Of a stretch of 64,000 nucleotides of DNA, positions 1 to 9,260 are shown one piece after another. The stretch comes from Prionailurus bengalensis (taxonomy: Eukaryota > Chordata > Mammalia > Carnivora > Felidae): positions 136,638,566 through 136,702,565 of the forward strand of contig NC_057345.1 of the NCBI RefSeq assembly GCF_016509475.1, read 5' to 3'. Within the stretch, counting starts at the first letter, position 1. Every line of letters starts with the position of its first letter. The notes below the pieces were generated by a model. That model saw nothing but the letters and a program-made list of their open reading frames with translations. It made no database searches and was not told the origin of the DNA. The translations under genes were made by a program, and so were the position numbers.

Positions 1-287
1 ACTTGAAAATCACTTGCTGGTGCTATAACACATCTATTTATTCAGTTACTTATTACTTCTGAAAATTTACCTCTATGGATATGTGTGTCAGTGTATATTT
101 ATGTATATGTTTGCGTCGTCACCTGCTTGCTGCACAGAATTCATTTGGACTTAACTCAGCAAAAGGGATGAAAAAACTTTGGCTAACTCTGAGGCTCTTT
201 GCAGATAAGTATAGGGAAATGTAATCTTTGGCACTATTCTACTTCCCTTTCTTTAAAGGCCTGATTGAGTTTTAAAGTGTTCTTCAT
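1..287. other. Unassigned sequence
   Basis: AT-rich DNA with no repeat or gene that I recognise. Only short chance reading frames. Confidence 0.5.
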
Positions 288-480
288 GTAGGCAGAGTGG
301 AATAGAAGAGGGAGCGTGAGCTGTGTGACCAGATGGGACCGAATCCCAGCACAGCTCCCTACTCGTTGCCTGAGCCTCAGCTTTCTCATCTGTAAAATTA
401 AGGACAATAATACCACCTTGTGAAGATTAAAGAGAATAAATCCAACGATCTTGGCACACGACAGGCCCCAGTTTATATTA
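288..480 (+). repeat. MIR (ancient tRNA-derived SINE)
   Basis: Shows the MIR order in the forward direction: a 'gtgtgaccagatggg' head-side remnant, then 'cctcagctttctcatctgtaaaat', then 'gaagattaaagagaataa' and a 'cttggcacacgacaggcc' 3' part. These correspond to the MIR core (TCAGTTTCCTCATCTGTAAAATGGG) and its 'gcctggcacatag' segment. It is strongly diverged, as expected for a pre-eutherian insertion. Confidence 0.8.
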
Positions 481-2001
481 GCCAATGCCATGAAAAATAA
501 GATACAGTAGAAGAGAAAAAAAGTTGAAAACACTCTCTGTTACATGGAACAGTATGAGTGGCCCTCTATCCTGGTCTTCATGAATGATGTTCACAGCGTG
601 TATCGGAACACCAATTGAGACGTTATTCCATGCAAAAACTAACCTAAAATGTTAAATTGCAACAAAAAAAACCCAATTGAAATTCATTAATGCCTAAAGA
701 GTATTTCTTGTGAAAAGAAAACACCTACCTGTGACCAGTGCCAACTGTATATTCAGCTCCCAATTACCAATCGTCATCTGATTAAAAATAATCCATCTTG
801 AGCAGGTATATTTCTAACCGGGGGACTTTTCAAGGAAGCTTCATTAAATGCCCACTCTGTACAAAACTTTTTGAAATAATTGTCTATATTAGAAATGTCG
901 GGATAATTAGTTAAATGACAATCTTAGGTTGATATGTAGTGAAGACCAAATGTGTATTTGTACCTTTATGTCATTTTGGAATTATTTGAGAATTTGTTGG
1001 GATTTTTTTAGCCTTTTAAGCTTTTTCTCTAATGGGAACCTGTCTTTACTCTTCTTTTTCTGTGGTGAGGAGAGCAGGGCTAGAGTCACAATGTTTTAAT
1101 AGAACTGCAGATTAGCTAATTTTGAAAAAAAAATCCTTGTTAAGATGATTGCCCTTGAGGAAAATCCTTCAAGTGTGAGTAACTATCTTTATTATTTCAA
1201 CTACTTTGCTGGAGAATAGAATTACCTGACAACATTTTGAAGGAGGATCATACGTTAACTGAAGTGTGGCTTACAAACAAGGTGGCATATGCTTTCTGGA
1301 AAAGTCTGCATGATGGTGAGTTAGAGAATTCAGTAAGGGAGCCATTGCACATGACTCTGATTCTTGGTTCTGTATTTTATCTCTTAAGGTGACCAGATTC
1401 ATAGACTAGATAAAAACAAATATAGTTAGCATCCTTTTCATATGATGGAGAGTGGGGAGTCCACGGAGTGCCATCCTTCACCTGAAAATAGCCGAAACTA
1501 AATCACATGTGTCTTTCTCAAAGCTGGGGGTCATAGACATCTGTGATGCCAGGGTGTGGATTTACTCCAAAATCTAGGGAAATTATGCCACATCTTAAAA
1601 ATCCTGCCCAGTCGTTGCAGCATCCGTTAGGCTAGTGTGAGTGAATGTGAGATACTAGCCTGTCAGAAAATTTGTGGGTGCATTGCTGAAAATAATGTTA
1701 TTTGGCAGTTAATAGCATAGCATTTTTTAAGCAGGATGACTGTTTCACTGTCACTGGAAGGCAACTTGTGTTGTGAGATTCTGAATAGATATTGAAGTTT
1801 CAGGGACCATGCCATTTTTGTGGCATTTGCTGAGTCTCTTAGGGTAATGTTACTTAGAACGTGCTCAGGGAGGTATTTATAAATAAAAAAGGAGGGAGAT
1901 TTAAAAATGTTGGTATAAGGAAAGCTGAGGCCAGGTATACGGAAGATCTTGAGGATCTTGGGGAAAGTCAAATGCTCTTTGCAATTGAGAAGGAGGTCTT
2001 C
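481..2001. other. Unassigned intergenic-type sequence
   Basis: About 1.5 kb of AT-rich DNA without a recognisable repeat, splice-framed exon or long reading frame. The minus-strand 102-codon frame at 1663-1971 has no recognisable domain and is taken as chance. Confidence 0.45.
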
Positions 2002-2215
2002 GGGGCATCTGGGTGGCTCAGTCAGTTAAGCCTCTGACTTCGGCTCAGGTCATGATCTCGTGGTCCGTGGGTTCGAGCCCCGTGTCGGGCTCTGTGCTGA
2101 CAGCTCAGAGCCTGGAGCCTGTTTCAGATTCTGTGTCTTCCTCTCTGCCTCTCCCCTACTTGTGCTCTGGCTCTGTCTCTCAAAAATAAATAAACTTTAA
2201 AAAAACATTTAAAAA
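2002..2215 (+). mobile_element. CAN-SINE (felid SINEC_Fc-like), forward
   Basis: Complete element: head 'ggggcatctgggtggctcag', a box B-like 'ggttcgagcccc', the body 'gctgacagctcagagcctgg', a CT-rich linker and a 'caaaaataaataaac' A-rich tail. Imperfect target-site duplications are visible: agaaggaggtcttc (1988-2001) and agaagaagttcttc (about 2216-2229). The head is a tRNA-derived RNA polymerase III promoter in the family; nothing here tests whether it is active. Confidence 0.93.
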
Positions 2216-2590
2216 AGAAGAAGTTCTTCTACCAGGTGCTACTGAAAATGGATGTGCATGATTTTTATTATGATGTCTGGAATATGAGGGGTTTTTTGGG
2301 TGTGAGTCAGGGAGAATCAGTGAGAGGTGTGGGAGCTGGAAGCCAGGAGTTTGCAAAGGTGATAGGGATTCTGTGAAAGATATCTGTCCAAATCAGGCAA
2401 ATCTGTCTCTGGGAAGCTGCTGGCATGTGTACAGCTTGTTCTTTGTGTTCAAGAGGGGAAAAAAAATGTGTCCAAAGGTAAGGAGCCAATACAAGAATGT
2501 ATGTGAGTAGTGCTAATGGTAATTCTTCTGGTGATATGTGTCTGCTTTTAAATTTCCAGAAGCCCTGACCCTGGCTTAAGTCCTCCCAGC

Positions 2591-2677
2591 TTATCTCTTA
2601 AACTGTTTCTGGGCCTTCATCCGTTTGCTCTCAGCCTGCAGCACGGGGGTGAACGTGGCAATGACCTTGTTGATGCC
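2591..2677 (-). pseudogene. Coding-like fragment, unidentified (possible retrocopy or last exon)
   Basis: Read on the minus strand this gives 28 sense codons and a TAA stop. It starts Gly-Ile-Asn-Lys-Val-Ile-Ala and ends in a basic Lys/Arg/Gln-rich tail (…Ala-Gln-Lys-Gln-Phe-Lys-Arg). 22 of 28 codons end in G or C although the surroundings are AT-rich, which is typical of mammalian coding DNA. The base pair before the first codon is AG, but in-frame stops lie just upstream and no good polypyrimidine tract precedes it. I do not recognise the protein. It could be the 3' end of a decayed processed pseudogene, a real terminal exon, or chance. Confidence 0.3.
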
Positions 2678-3812
2678 CTAGAGTCCCATGTCTCTGCCTC
2701 AGAATGATCTGTCAAAGAATGGACCCTCCTAAGAACTGCATCCCTCCTTGAAATTAAAGAGAGAAGGGGGACTAACTTGAAGGATTGCTTCTAGACTTTT
2801 ATCTATCTCTGACTTTTACCCAGCAGCTCTTGTGGAAAGTTCTGCAAAAGTCTGTAAAAGAAAATAGAGCAGATGATGGAAACAGATGACTAAAGTCAGC
2901 TGTTCCCTAAAAGCGGCAATAATGTCAGAGTGGTAACTGGATAATCCATTTTGTTTTGGGTTTTGTCTATTTTTCTTGTATCTGAATTGTCACTTGGTTG
3001 TCTCTTATTTATACTTCAGCGAATGGTTCACAATGTGTGGGGGGGGGGACATGTGAAAAGTAGCTGTATTGTAATATTTATCATTAAAGAGCTGCCTTTG
3101 TTTCATTTTACAAGCATCACACTGATGATTTGAATAATAAAGCTGACTGGCTTACTCACTGAAGGTTACTTCCATAATGGAACAAATTTATGTACCGAGG
3201 TTCTCGTTTTCTTTATTAGATAATTGGACAAAATGCTGAGAAACTGCTACTAATTGAGCACTCATTCCAGCTTTTGTCTATGTTGAGGCTGGACAGGTTT
3301 TCTGATGTTTGCAAAAGAATTAAATATCCATGAAGGCTTGCAACAGCTTCTCTCATCCCAGTATGTTTTCATTAACTTTAACTGAGTCCCTGGGCTTAAA
3401 TGTGGTTTATCCCAGAATTTTAACACTCACCTTTTATAAGAATCACATATTGGAGGATGTTTTCATTTTAGGAAAAAAGTGTGATCAAAGACAGGTCATA
3501 TGTTTCCTTCTTTGAGGCAGCAGGGGCCAAATGGGCAAGGTTCAGATCAAATGTTTTTGCTAGCATGACATTCAATAGGTAACAGTTGCCCTGCAGCAGG
3601 GCATGAAAGAGTTAGGGGAAAGAATAATAGAAACTGAAAAACCTTTGAAAATCCATATAATATTAGGTATTTTGAGAATCAGAAGTTGAAAAAATGTTCT
3701 TTCTAGGAAATGCACAGTAAAGCATAGCTATGCTGTCACAGTAGAGCCCTCCTCTCCCCCTCCTACTGCCCCTGTTCAAGTCTGAGCCTTAAGAGTCTCT
3801 CTTTGTCTTTCA

Positions 3813-3926
3813 GGGTAGCTTCCTGAAAGTATCCTTTGAGTCCACACCACGTCTTGTACTTCGAGTCTGTCTTCCACGGGACCTCCGGACTATGTTTCTG
3901 GAGGCATACCTGATTCTGTTACCGTG
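3813..3926 (+). other. Exon-like segment with acceptor site, stop and poly(A) signal
   Basis: A good acceptor-like tract (ctctctttgtctttcag, ending at about 3813) is followed by about 37 open codons in one frame, a TGA at about 3925, and an AATAAA hexamer at about 3939-3944. Several CpGs (around 3850-3925) are retained in an AT-rich setting. No domain is recognised and codon bias is weak, so a noncoding-RNA last exon or chance is as likely as a coding exon. Confidence 0.2.
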
Positions 3927-4204
3927 AAGTTGAAAAAGAATAAAAAATTTCCCAAACTTAAAATAAGAAAGCTCTAACTTGTTAGCATGACAATCTTTAA
4001 CTCTGACCTATTTTATAAAGACTTCTTTTCTCATACGCATCATGCATTCAGGTTTTCACTACACTGGAGTGGCTACCTGCTCTTCTGAAGCAAAGCTCTA
4101 TATGTACTCCCTTCCACGTATGCGTGCATTCTCTTCCTGAAACCTGTGCTCCTCAACTCTTTGCATTTCTACCACTTGAAATTCTATCTATCCTTTAAAG
4201 GTAT

Positions 4205-4775
4205 ACTCTGGCATGCGGCCTCGGAGATGGCCCCCGTGATCTTGCCTCTTGGCATTCATGGCTCCCACTGAGTGTGGGCTGGACCGAGTGACTCATTTCT
4301 AATGAACATAGTATAACAGAAAGGATGAGATGTCACTTGTGAGATTAAATTGTGGGAAGACTGTGATTTAGATCTTGTTCATTCTTGCTCTCTTCTTTCA
4401 CTCTGAGGGAAGCCAGCTGCCATCCTGGGAGCTATTCTATGGCAAGGCTCTGATAGCAAGGATCTGAGGAAGGCCTTCAGTTGATGGCCAGGAAGGATCA
4501 GAGGCTCGCAGTCCAGTAGATTGAGAGGAACTGAATCCTGGCATGAATATCAGCAGACTGTCTCCCAGACGAGCCTTCAGAAGACACTGCACCCCAGATG
4601 ACCCTTTGATGGCAACCTTGTGAGAAATCTTGAGATAGGGGCATCCAGCCAAGCTCCACCAGGAAGTGTGACAGAAACTGTTAAGATGATAAATGTTGCT
4701 TAAGCCATGATGTTTGGGGGGCTATGTGTTATATAGTAATTGATAATTAATATAGATTTTGGTACCAGGAGTCGG
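4205..4775 (+). mobile_element. Ancient LTR (endogenous-retrovirus type), degraded
   Basis: Matches the typical old mammalian ERVL/MaLR-like LTR pattern: 'cttgcctcttggcattcatggc', 'gggctggaccgagtgac', 'gggaagccagctgcca', 'tgatggcaaccttgtgag', then 'cagaaactgttaagatgataaatgttg' (poly(A)-signal region), 'taagcc', and a 3' end 'taattgataattaatatag'. Only LTR sequence is seen, with no internal viral coding region, so it looks like a solo or partial LTR. The exact subfamily needs a repeat-library search. Confidence 0.65.
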
Positions 4776-4839
4776 GCTTAAATCCTTGAAACCTATGATT
4801 CCTCTAGTAAGAACTCATATCTGTCTTCTATGTTCCTAG

Positions 4840-5045
4840 AATACATTGTGGGTGCTGGTATTTTGGCACCTTTCAAATTCTGCCTTCTTTTGTTTCCATT
4901 TGTGCATAGCTTTTCTCCTGTATAAAACTGCAGAGTTCCTTGAGGTCAGGGGCTCTGCCATATCAATCTTGGAACTTCTTTCTCCCAGGTTTTGGCCACA
5001 GATTTTATGTAGTAAGTGCTCAATAAATATTTGTTGAATTGAATT
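4840..5045 (+). mobile_element. L2 LINE, 3' end
   Basis: Contains the L2 3' terminal signature: 'gttccttgaggtcaggggctctg' followed by 'agtaagtgctcaataaatatttgttgaattgaat'. The upstream part is diverged but in the expected order. Confidence 0.75.
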
Positions 5046-5345
5046 CAGTGAATGTATTCAATCATATCTCAGTGAACCAAAGTTCATAAATAAGAACAAT
5101 TGACCAGTTCATGTCTAATGATTTTGGATTTTGTCAATAATTTCGTAGTTTATTCAGGGACATCTCCCCCCAAATTTCATGATACTGAACATTATTTCTT
5201 AGTTTTTAGGGAAGTGAATTACAAGAAAACATGATTTTGATAAACTTTCTGTAGATTTAAACTTTTCCCAGGCTAAATTACGAAGACTCAGATTTTGTTA
5301 TATGACAGCATCTACTGAACTATCAGGATTGTGAGGATGTTTTAA

Positions 5346-5580
5346 ATCATATTTATTTATTTGTTTGTTTGTTTGTTTGTTTGTTTTGAGAGAGACAAGA
5401 GAGTGCGAGCTGGGGAGGGGCAGAGAGAGAGAAAGGGAAAGGGAGAGAAGGAATCCCCAGCAGGCCCTGCAGAGTTAACGCCGAGCTCGATGTGGGACTC
5501 GAACTCAGGAAACTGTGAGATCATGGCCCGAGTGGAAATCAGGAGTCAGATGCTTAACCCACTGAGCCACTCAGGTGCCA
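5346..5580 (-). mobile_element. CAN-SINE, reverse
   Basis: Reverse-complement felid SINE: T-rich tail side first, with a (TTTG)n expansion at about 5359-5386, a GA/GC linker (gggaggggcagagagagag), 'gactcgaactca' (box B side), 'gtgagatcatggcc', and the head 'ccactgagccactcaggtgcc' at the right. Near full length. No clean target-site duplication was found. Confidence 0.92.
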
Positions 5581-5773
5581 GATGTGAGAGTGTTTTAGAC
5601 TTAAAAATGATAGCCACCTGGATAACTTCACAGCATCAATTTCTCTTTAGAAGCCCCATTTTCTTTGCTAAATATCTGTGTAGACATTGATTCACTACCC
5701 TGTGTAGTGGCTGAGAACTCACAAATTACTTATGAAATTTGGTACCGCCATGCAGTAGAATAAATGTTGATTT

Positions 5774-5813
5774 TTAAAAATTTTTTTATTAAAATTTTTT
5801 TTAATGTTTATTT

Positions 5814-5844
<31 letters not shown>

Positions 5845-6025
5845 CACACACACACAAAGTATGACTGGGAGAGGGGCAGAGAAGGAGAGAGACACAGAAT
5901 CCAAAACAGGCTCCAGGCTCTGAGCTGTTGGCATAGAGCCCGAGCAGGGCTTGAACTCTTGACCCATGCGATCATGACCTGAGTTAAAGTCAGACGCTTA
6001 ACCAGGTGAACCACCCAGGCGCCCC
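5774..6025 (-). mobile_element. CAN-SINE, reverse, with GT/GA/CA expansion
   Basis: Full-length reverse element ending 'gaaccacccaggcgcccc' at 6025. Flanked by imperfect target-site duplications: ataaatgttgattt (5760-5773) and atgaatgttagttc (6026-6039). The linker is expanded to (GT)n(GA)n(CA)n at about 5813-5857. Confidence 0.93.
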
Positions 6026-6039
6026 ATGAATGTTAGTTC

Positions 6040-6125
6040 TGGAGTGAAAAGAGTTCTGGTTTGGATTTTTGCTAATAATTTATTTGCTGTTTGACCTTTG
6101 GCAAGTTACTTAGTCTCTCTGAGTG
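6040..6125 (+). repeat. MIR fragment (5' part)
   Basis: 'gctgtttgacctttggcaagttacttagtctctctgag' matches the MIR segment that precedes its 'cctcagtttcctcatctgtaaaatg' core. It stops just before the left arm of the inverted duplication. Confidence 0.65.
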
Positions 6126-6167
6126 TGATGGCACACTAGACCCCAAGCCATCAGTTTTGAGGAATAA

Positions 6168-6788
6168 TTGATACATTATTTTGAATAGGTGGAACTTGTG
6201 AGACAAGATATATGCACATCATATGTATGTGACGGCTAAATTTTGTTCAACAGTTAATGCTGGACAGTGATCCCAGGGTGTCACAGTGAATATCGTATTT
6301 AATCAATTCAGCAGCACTTTGCAGTGCCATTATTCCTCCCATTTTACAGTTCAGGAAACTAATAATCTGATTAAGGGAATCGCCTAAGATCAAACAGCTA
6401 GCAAAGAGATAAGGAGACAGAGAGAGACTACATATTATATATACAGACTATCTCCATCCATCCATCCATCCATCCAAAGAGCTTACTAGTGTATAGCAGT
6501 TAGAAGTTATTAAGTAAATGGTAGCTGAATAATACTAGCCTATTCTTTCTCTTGCTAGCTGTTTGATCTTAGGTGAGTCCCTTAATTGGATTATTAGTTT
6601 CCTGAACTGTAAAATGGGAGGAATAATGGCACTGCAAAGTGCTGCTGAATTGATTAAATACGATATTCACTGTGACACCCTGGGATCACTGTCCAGCATT
6701 GACTGTTGAACAAAATTCAGCCATCACATACATATGATGTGCATATATCTTGTCTCACAAGTTGCACCTATTCAAAATAATGTCAATG
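6168..6788. repeat. Inverted duplication (arms about 230-240 bp, spacer about 140 bp)
   Basis: The left arm (about 6168-6409) is the reverse complement of the right arm (about 6547-6788). Over the gap-free stretch 6176-6404 against 6552-6780 I count 8 mismatches in 229 positions; the central 60 bp (6296-6355 against 6601-6660) are identical. At least two mismatches look like CpG decay. The spacer holds a (TCCA)6 run at 6453-6476. A MIR lies inside the arms, antisense on the left and sense on the right (core about 6551-6680), so unique flanking DNA plus MIR was copied as a unit. This is not two independent repeat insertions. Confidence 0.93.
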
Positions 6789-7220
6789 TGTCTGCAAACT
6801 GCAGACTCTTTACAAGTGTGGGTGGTCATTTATAATGGCATCTAGGATGGGGATGGCTTCTAATATCTCACCGGGTTCATGGATCTAGAAAAAAAGATGT
6901 GTTATCCATAGGTCATCAATAAAGGTAAACGTTTGCATATGACAATGTGTAGAGAAGACACCAGGCAGGCTCCATCTCGGTCTGAACGAGCTGGTTCCTT
7001 AAGGTAGAAGTCAGCCAGTAAAGTGCTCAATCACCCTCTTGGCCAGTGACCACTAGCACCCCACAGCCTTTACTTCCCTTCGTTTCTTCCTTCACGCCTC
7101 TCTTGTGCCAATAACATCCTGTTTTGCCACCAAATACCTTTTGATTCTCAGAAAAGAGTTTGAGTATTTCCCAAAGGACAAACACAGGATTCTTCTCATG
7201 ATTAAAACACACACTATATA
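6789..7220. other. Unassigned sequence
   Basis: No repeat or gene recognised between the inverted duplication and the next SINE. Confidence 0.45.
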
Positions 7221-7420
7221 GGTGCCCCTGGGTGGCTAGGTTGGTTAAATGCCCAACTCTTGATTTCAGCTCAGGTCATGATCTCACGGCTCATGAGTTT
7301 GAACCTCATGTCTGGCTCTGTGCTGACAGTGCAGAGCCTGCTTGCCCTCTCTCTCTCTGACCCTCCCCCACTCTTCTCTCAAAATAAAACACACACACAC
7401 ACACATACACACACACACAC
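7221..7420 (+). mobile_element. CAN-SINE, forward, with (CA)n tail
   Basis: Head 'ggtgcccctgggtggct', box B-like 'gagtttgaacctc', body 'gctgacagtgcagagcctgc', CT-rich linker, then a tail 'caaaataaaa' that has become a (CA)n microsatellite at about 7389-7420 with one interruption. Confidence 0.92.
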
Positions 7421-8404
7421 CATGTATTATAGCAGGTTGAGTGGTCTAGCCTCAAATAGATAGCAGGGTCATGCTTCAGGCCTACTCACCTGCCATCAGA
7501 AGAACTGTCAAGTATGCTGGGGCACTAAAAGCATCATTTTATAGGTCCTTGTTGCATGCTGGATTCTAAGATGTGGCAACCATGGATACGTGCAGCTCAG
7601 GTCTCCTTCAAGAGAAGAGCCTACTGCTTGGAGCAGAGTTGACAGGCTTCCCTAGCTGCTCCCACTGTGAACTCCAAGACCATGCATTCCCTGGCTGCTC
7701 CCACCAGCGGCTGAGTATGGTGAGGACATTAGTGTGGACCCTTTCCCTGAGACTCAGAGCTTCTTCCTCTGACCTGATAATTTCTCAGAACTGCCCTGCA
7801 ATCCGGGAGCCTTCTTACCTAACTTCCCTTTCCTCAGTCTGTTCACAGGTATCAGACCAGACATGTGATCAGAGATCTTGTCCTGCTTATTACAGTTCCT
7901 GTCCCCTTTCCCCAGGAGAAAAGTTAAACCTCCCCCAAATCTTGCATGTCACATTCTGCCTTGGCTTCTCAAAAGATCCACACTGTCACAGTTGGTAATA
8001 TGTTACCATACTTGAAATAGAACTCCATTCATAAGGGTGTTATACTGGAGGTATTCAACCTCATACCCTTGAATCCAGATATCTGTGCTCTTGCAGTGAA
8101 CAGAATATGCCTGTAGTCTCTGCCATGAGAGAACCTGTAAATTTATACAGGATGGAAGATAAATGTCTCAAATTCATTAGCACAATCATGGGCCCCTCAA
8201 CTCAGACTTACAATTTGTATCTTCGTATATGCATATTTATCTAATATGTCTACATGTTTATATATATTAATTCTCCAATTAGCCTATAATCTCCTTGAAG
8301 GCAATAGCTGTATCCAATTTATATAAATTTGTGCTTTTCCCTCTGACATTACACTTTTGAGACATGACACGTGATATGTCCAAAATTAAAAATTCCATAA
8401 TGAG
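7421..8404. other. Unassigned; holds a 141-codon open frame, possibly LTR-like
   Basis: An open frame runs from ATG at 7573 (context gcaaccATGG, a good start context) to 7998. The predicted peptide has no recognisable domain, signal or repeats of note; the DNA has a short internal duplication ('ttccctagctgctcccac' and 'ttccctggctgctcccac'). The end of the block ('cttctcaaaagatccacactgtcacagttgg') resembles the 3' part of some ancient mammalian LTRs. I think it is repeat-derived noncoding DNA. Confidence 0.3.
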
Positions 8405-8620
8405 TCCAAGAAGGAGCTCTGGTTCAGAGCATTCAGATCTAGGTTCAAATTCCAGTGGTGCTGCTTCCTGTTTGTGCAACCTGGACCATGTGACTTTTGC
8501 CTCTTTGAGCCTCAGTTTTCTCCTCTGTAAAGCGAATTTTGTGAGGATGAAATGAGAAAGTGTAGTGAACACACAGTCTCTGGTGCAGTTAGCCATCTAT
8601 ATATGGTACCAAGGGTTAAT
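8405..8620 (+). repeat. MIR
   Basis: Ordered MIR landmarks: 'ctaggttcaaattccag', 'ctgcttcctgtttgtgcaacctgg', 'gagcctcagttttctcctctgtaaa', 'gaggatgaaatgag' and a 'ctggtgcagttagc' 3' part. Confidence 0.82.
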
Positions 8621-8819
8621 AAATTTCATAGAAAAGCATTGTTAACTAGTGCCGTGCATTGTAAGTTCCCCATAAGCATATTCAATATCAATATATACTT
8701 TACAAAATACAAATAAACTTGCCTAACTTTTTAGGATCACAAATTTAAAGAAAATTAAATTAAACTTAGTACTGGATTCTGCTCTCTAGATACTCGCTAT
8801 AGATACTCAATGTTTGTTA

Positions 8820-8990
8820 TCCTGCTAAAATAATATTATAATATGCATATAACATAACTATAGCATACCGTAATATAACATAATTATATTATAATTAAAA
8901 TTATATGATTATTTTATAGTATATTATCATTAATGCCATTCGTAATATTAATACTGAATACTAATAACATTAATTATTAATGTAAAAACT
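8820..8990. repeat. AT-rich low-complexity tract
   Basis: Almost entirely A/T (repeated 'ataat', 'attaat' and 'tataa' words), with many small self-complementary stretches. No gene signal. Confidence 0.8.
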
Positions 8991-9023
8991 AGATTAGTCT
9001 TGGATCATTTCAAAATACAAACA

Positions 9024-9249
9024 GTCGGAGTGTCTGGTGGCTTAGTCAGTTAAGCATCTGACTCTTGATTTTGGTTCAGGTCATGATCTCATGGTCAGTT
9101 GTGAGATCCAGCCCGCATCAGACTTCACACTTAGTGTGGAGCCTGCTTAAGATTCTCTCCCTCCGCCTCCCTCGGAACCTCCCCTACCTGCATTCTCTCT
9201 CTTTCTCTTAAAAAACATGACCAAAACCAACCAACAAACAAAAAAACCC
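9024..9249 (+). mobile_element. CAN-SINE, forward, older subtype
   Basis: Head 'ggagtgtctggtggcttagtcag', then 'catctgactcttgattttgg', 'tcaggtcatgatctcatgg' and a shorter body ('tagtgtggagcctgcttaag'), typical of the older carnivore SINE subtype without the 'cagctcagagcctggagc' body. Flanked by an 11-bp target-site duplication aaatacaaaca (9013-9023 and 9250-9260). Confidence 0.92.
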
Positions 9250-9260
9250 AAATACAAACA

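Larger units (their letters stand above)
2216..4204. other. Mostly unassigned, with two coding-like segments
   Basis: No interspersed repeat recognised. Contains a G10 run at about 3039-3048, a coding-like minus-strand fragment (2591-2677) and an exon-like plus-strand segment (3813-3926), listed separately. Confidence 0.4.

Noticed and set aside
2002..2215. tRNA-like head of the SINE (and of the other 17 copies)
   Set aside because: Box A/B-like tRNA homology belongs to the SINE promoter; it does not mark functional tRNA genes.
5719..6014. Overlapping frames on both strands with Ser-Leu and Thr-His runs
   Set aside because: They lie inside a reverse SINE with dinucleotide expansions.
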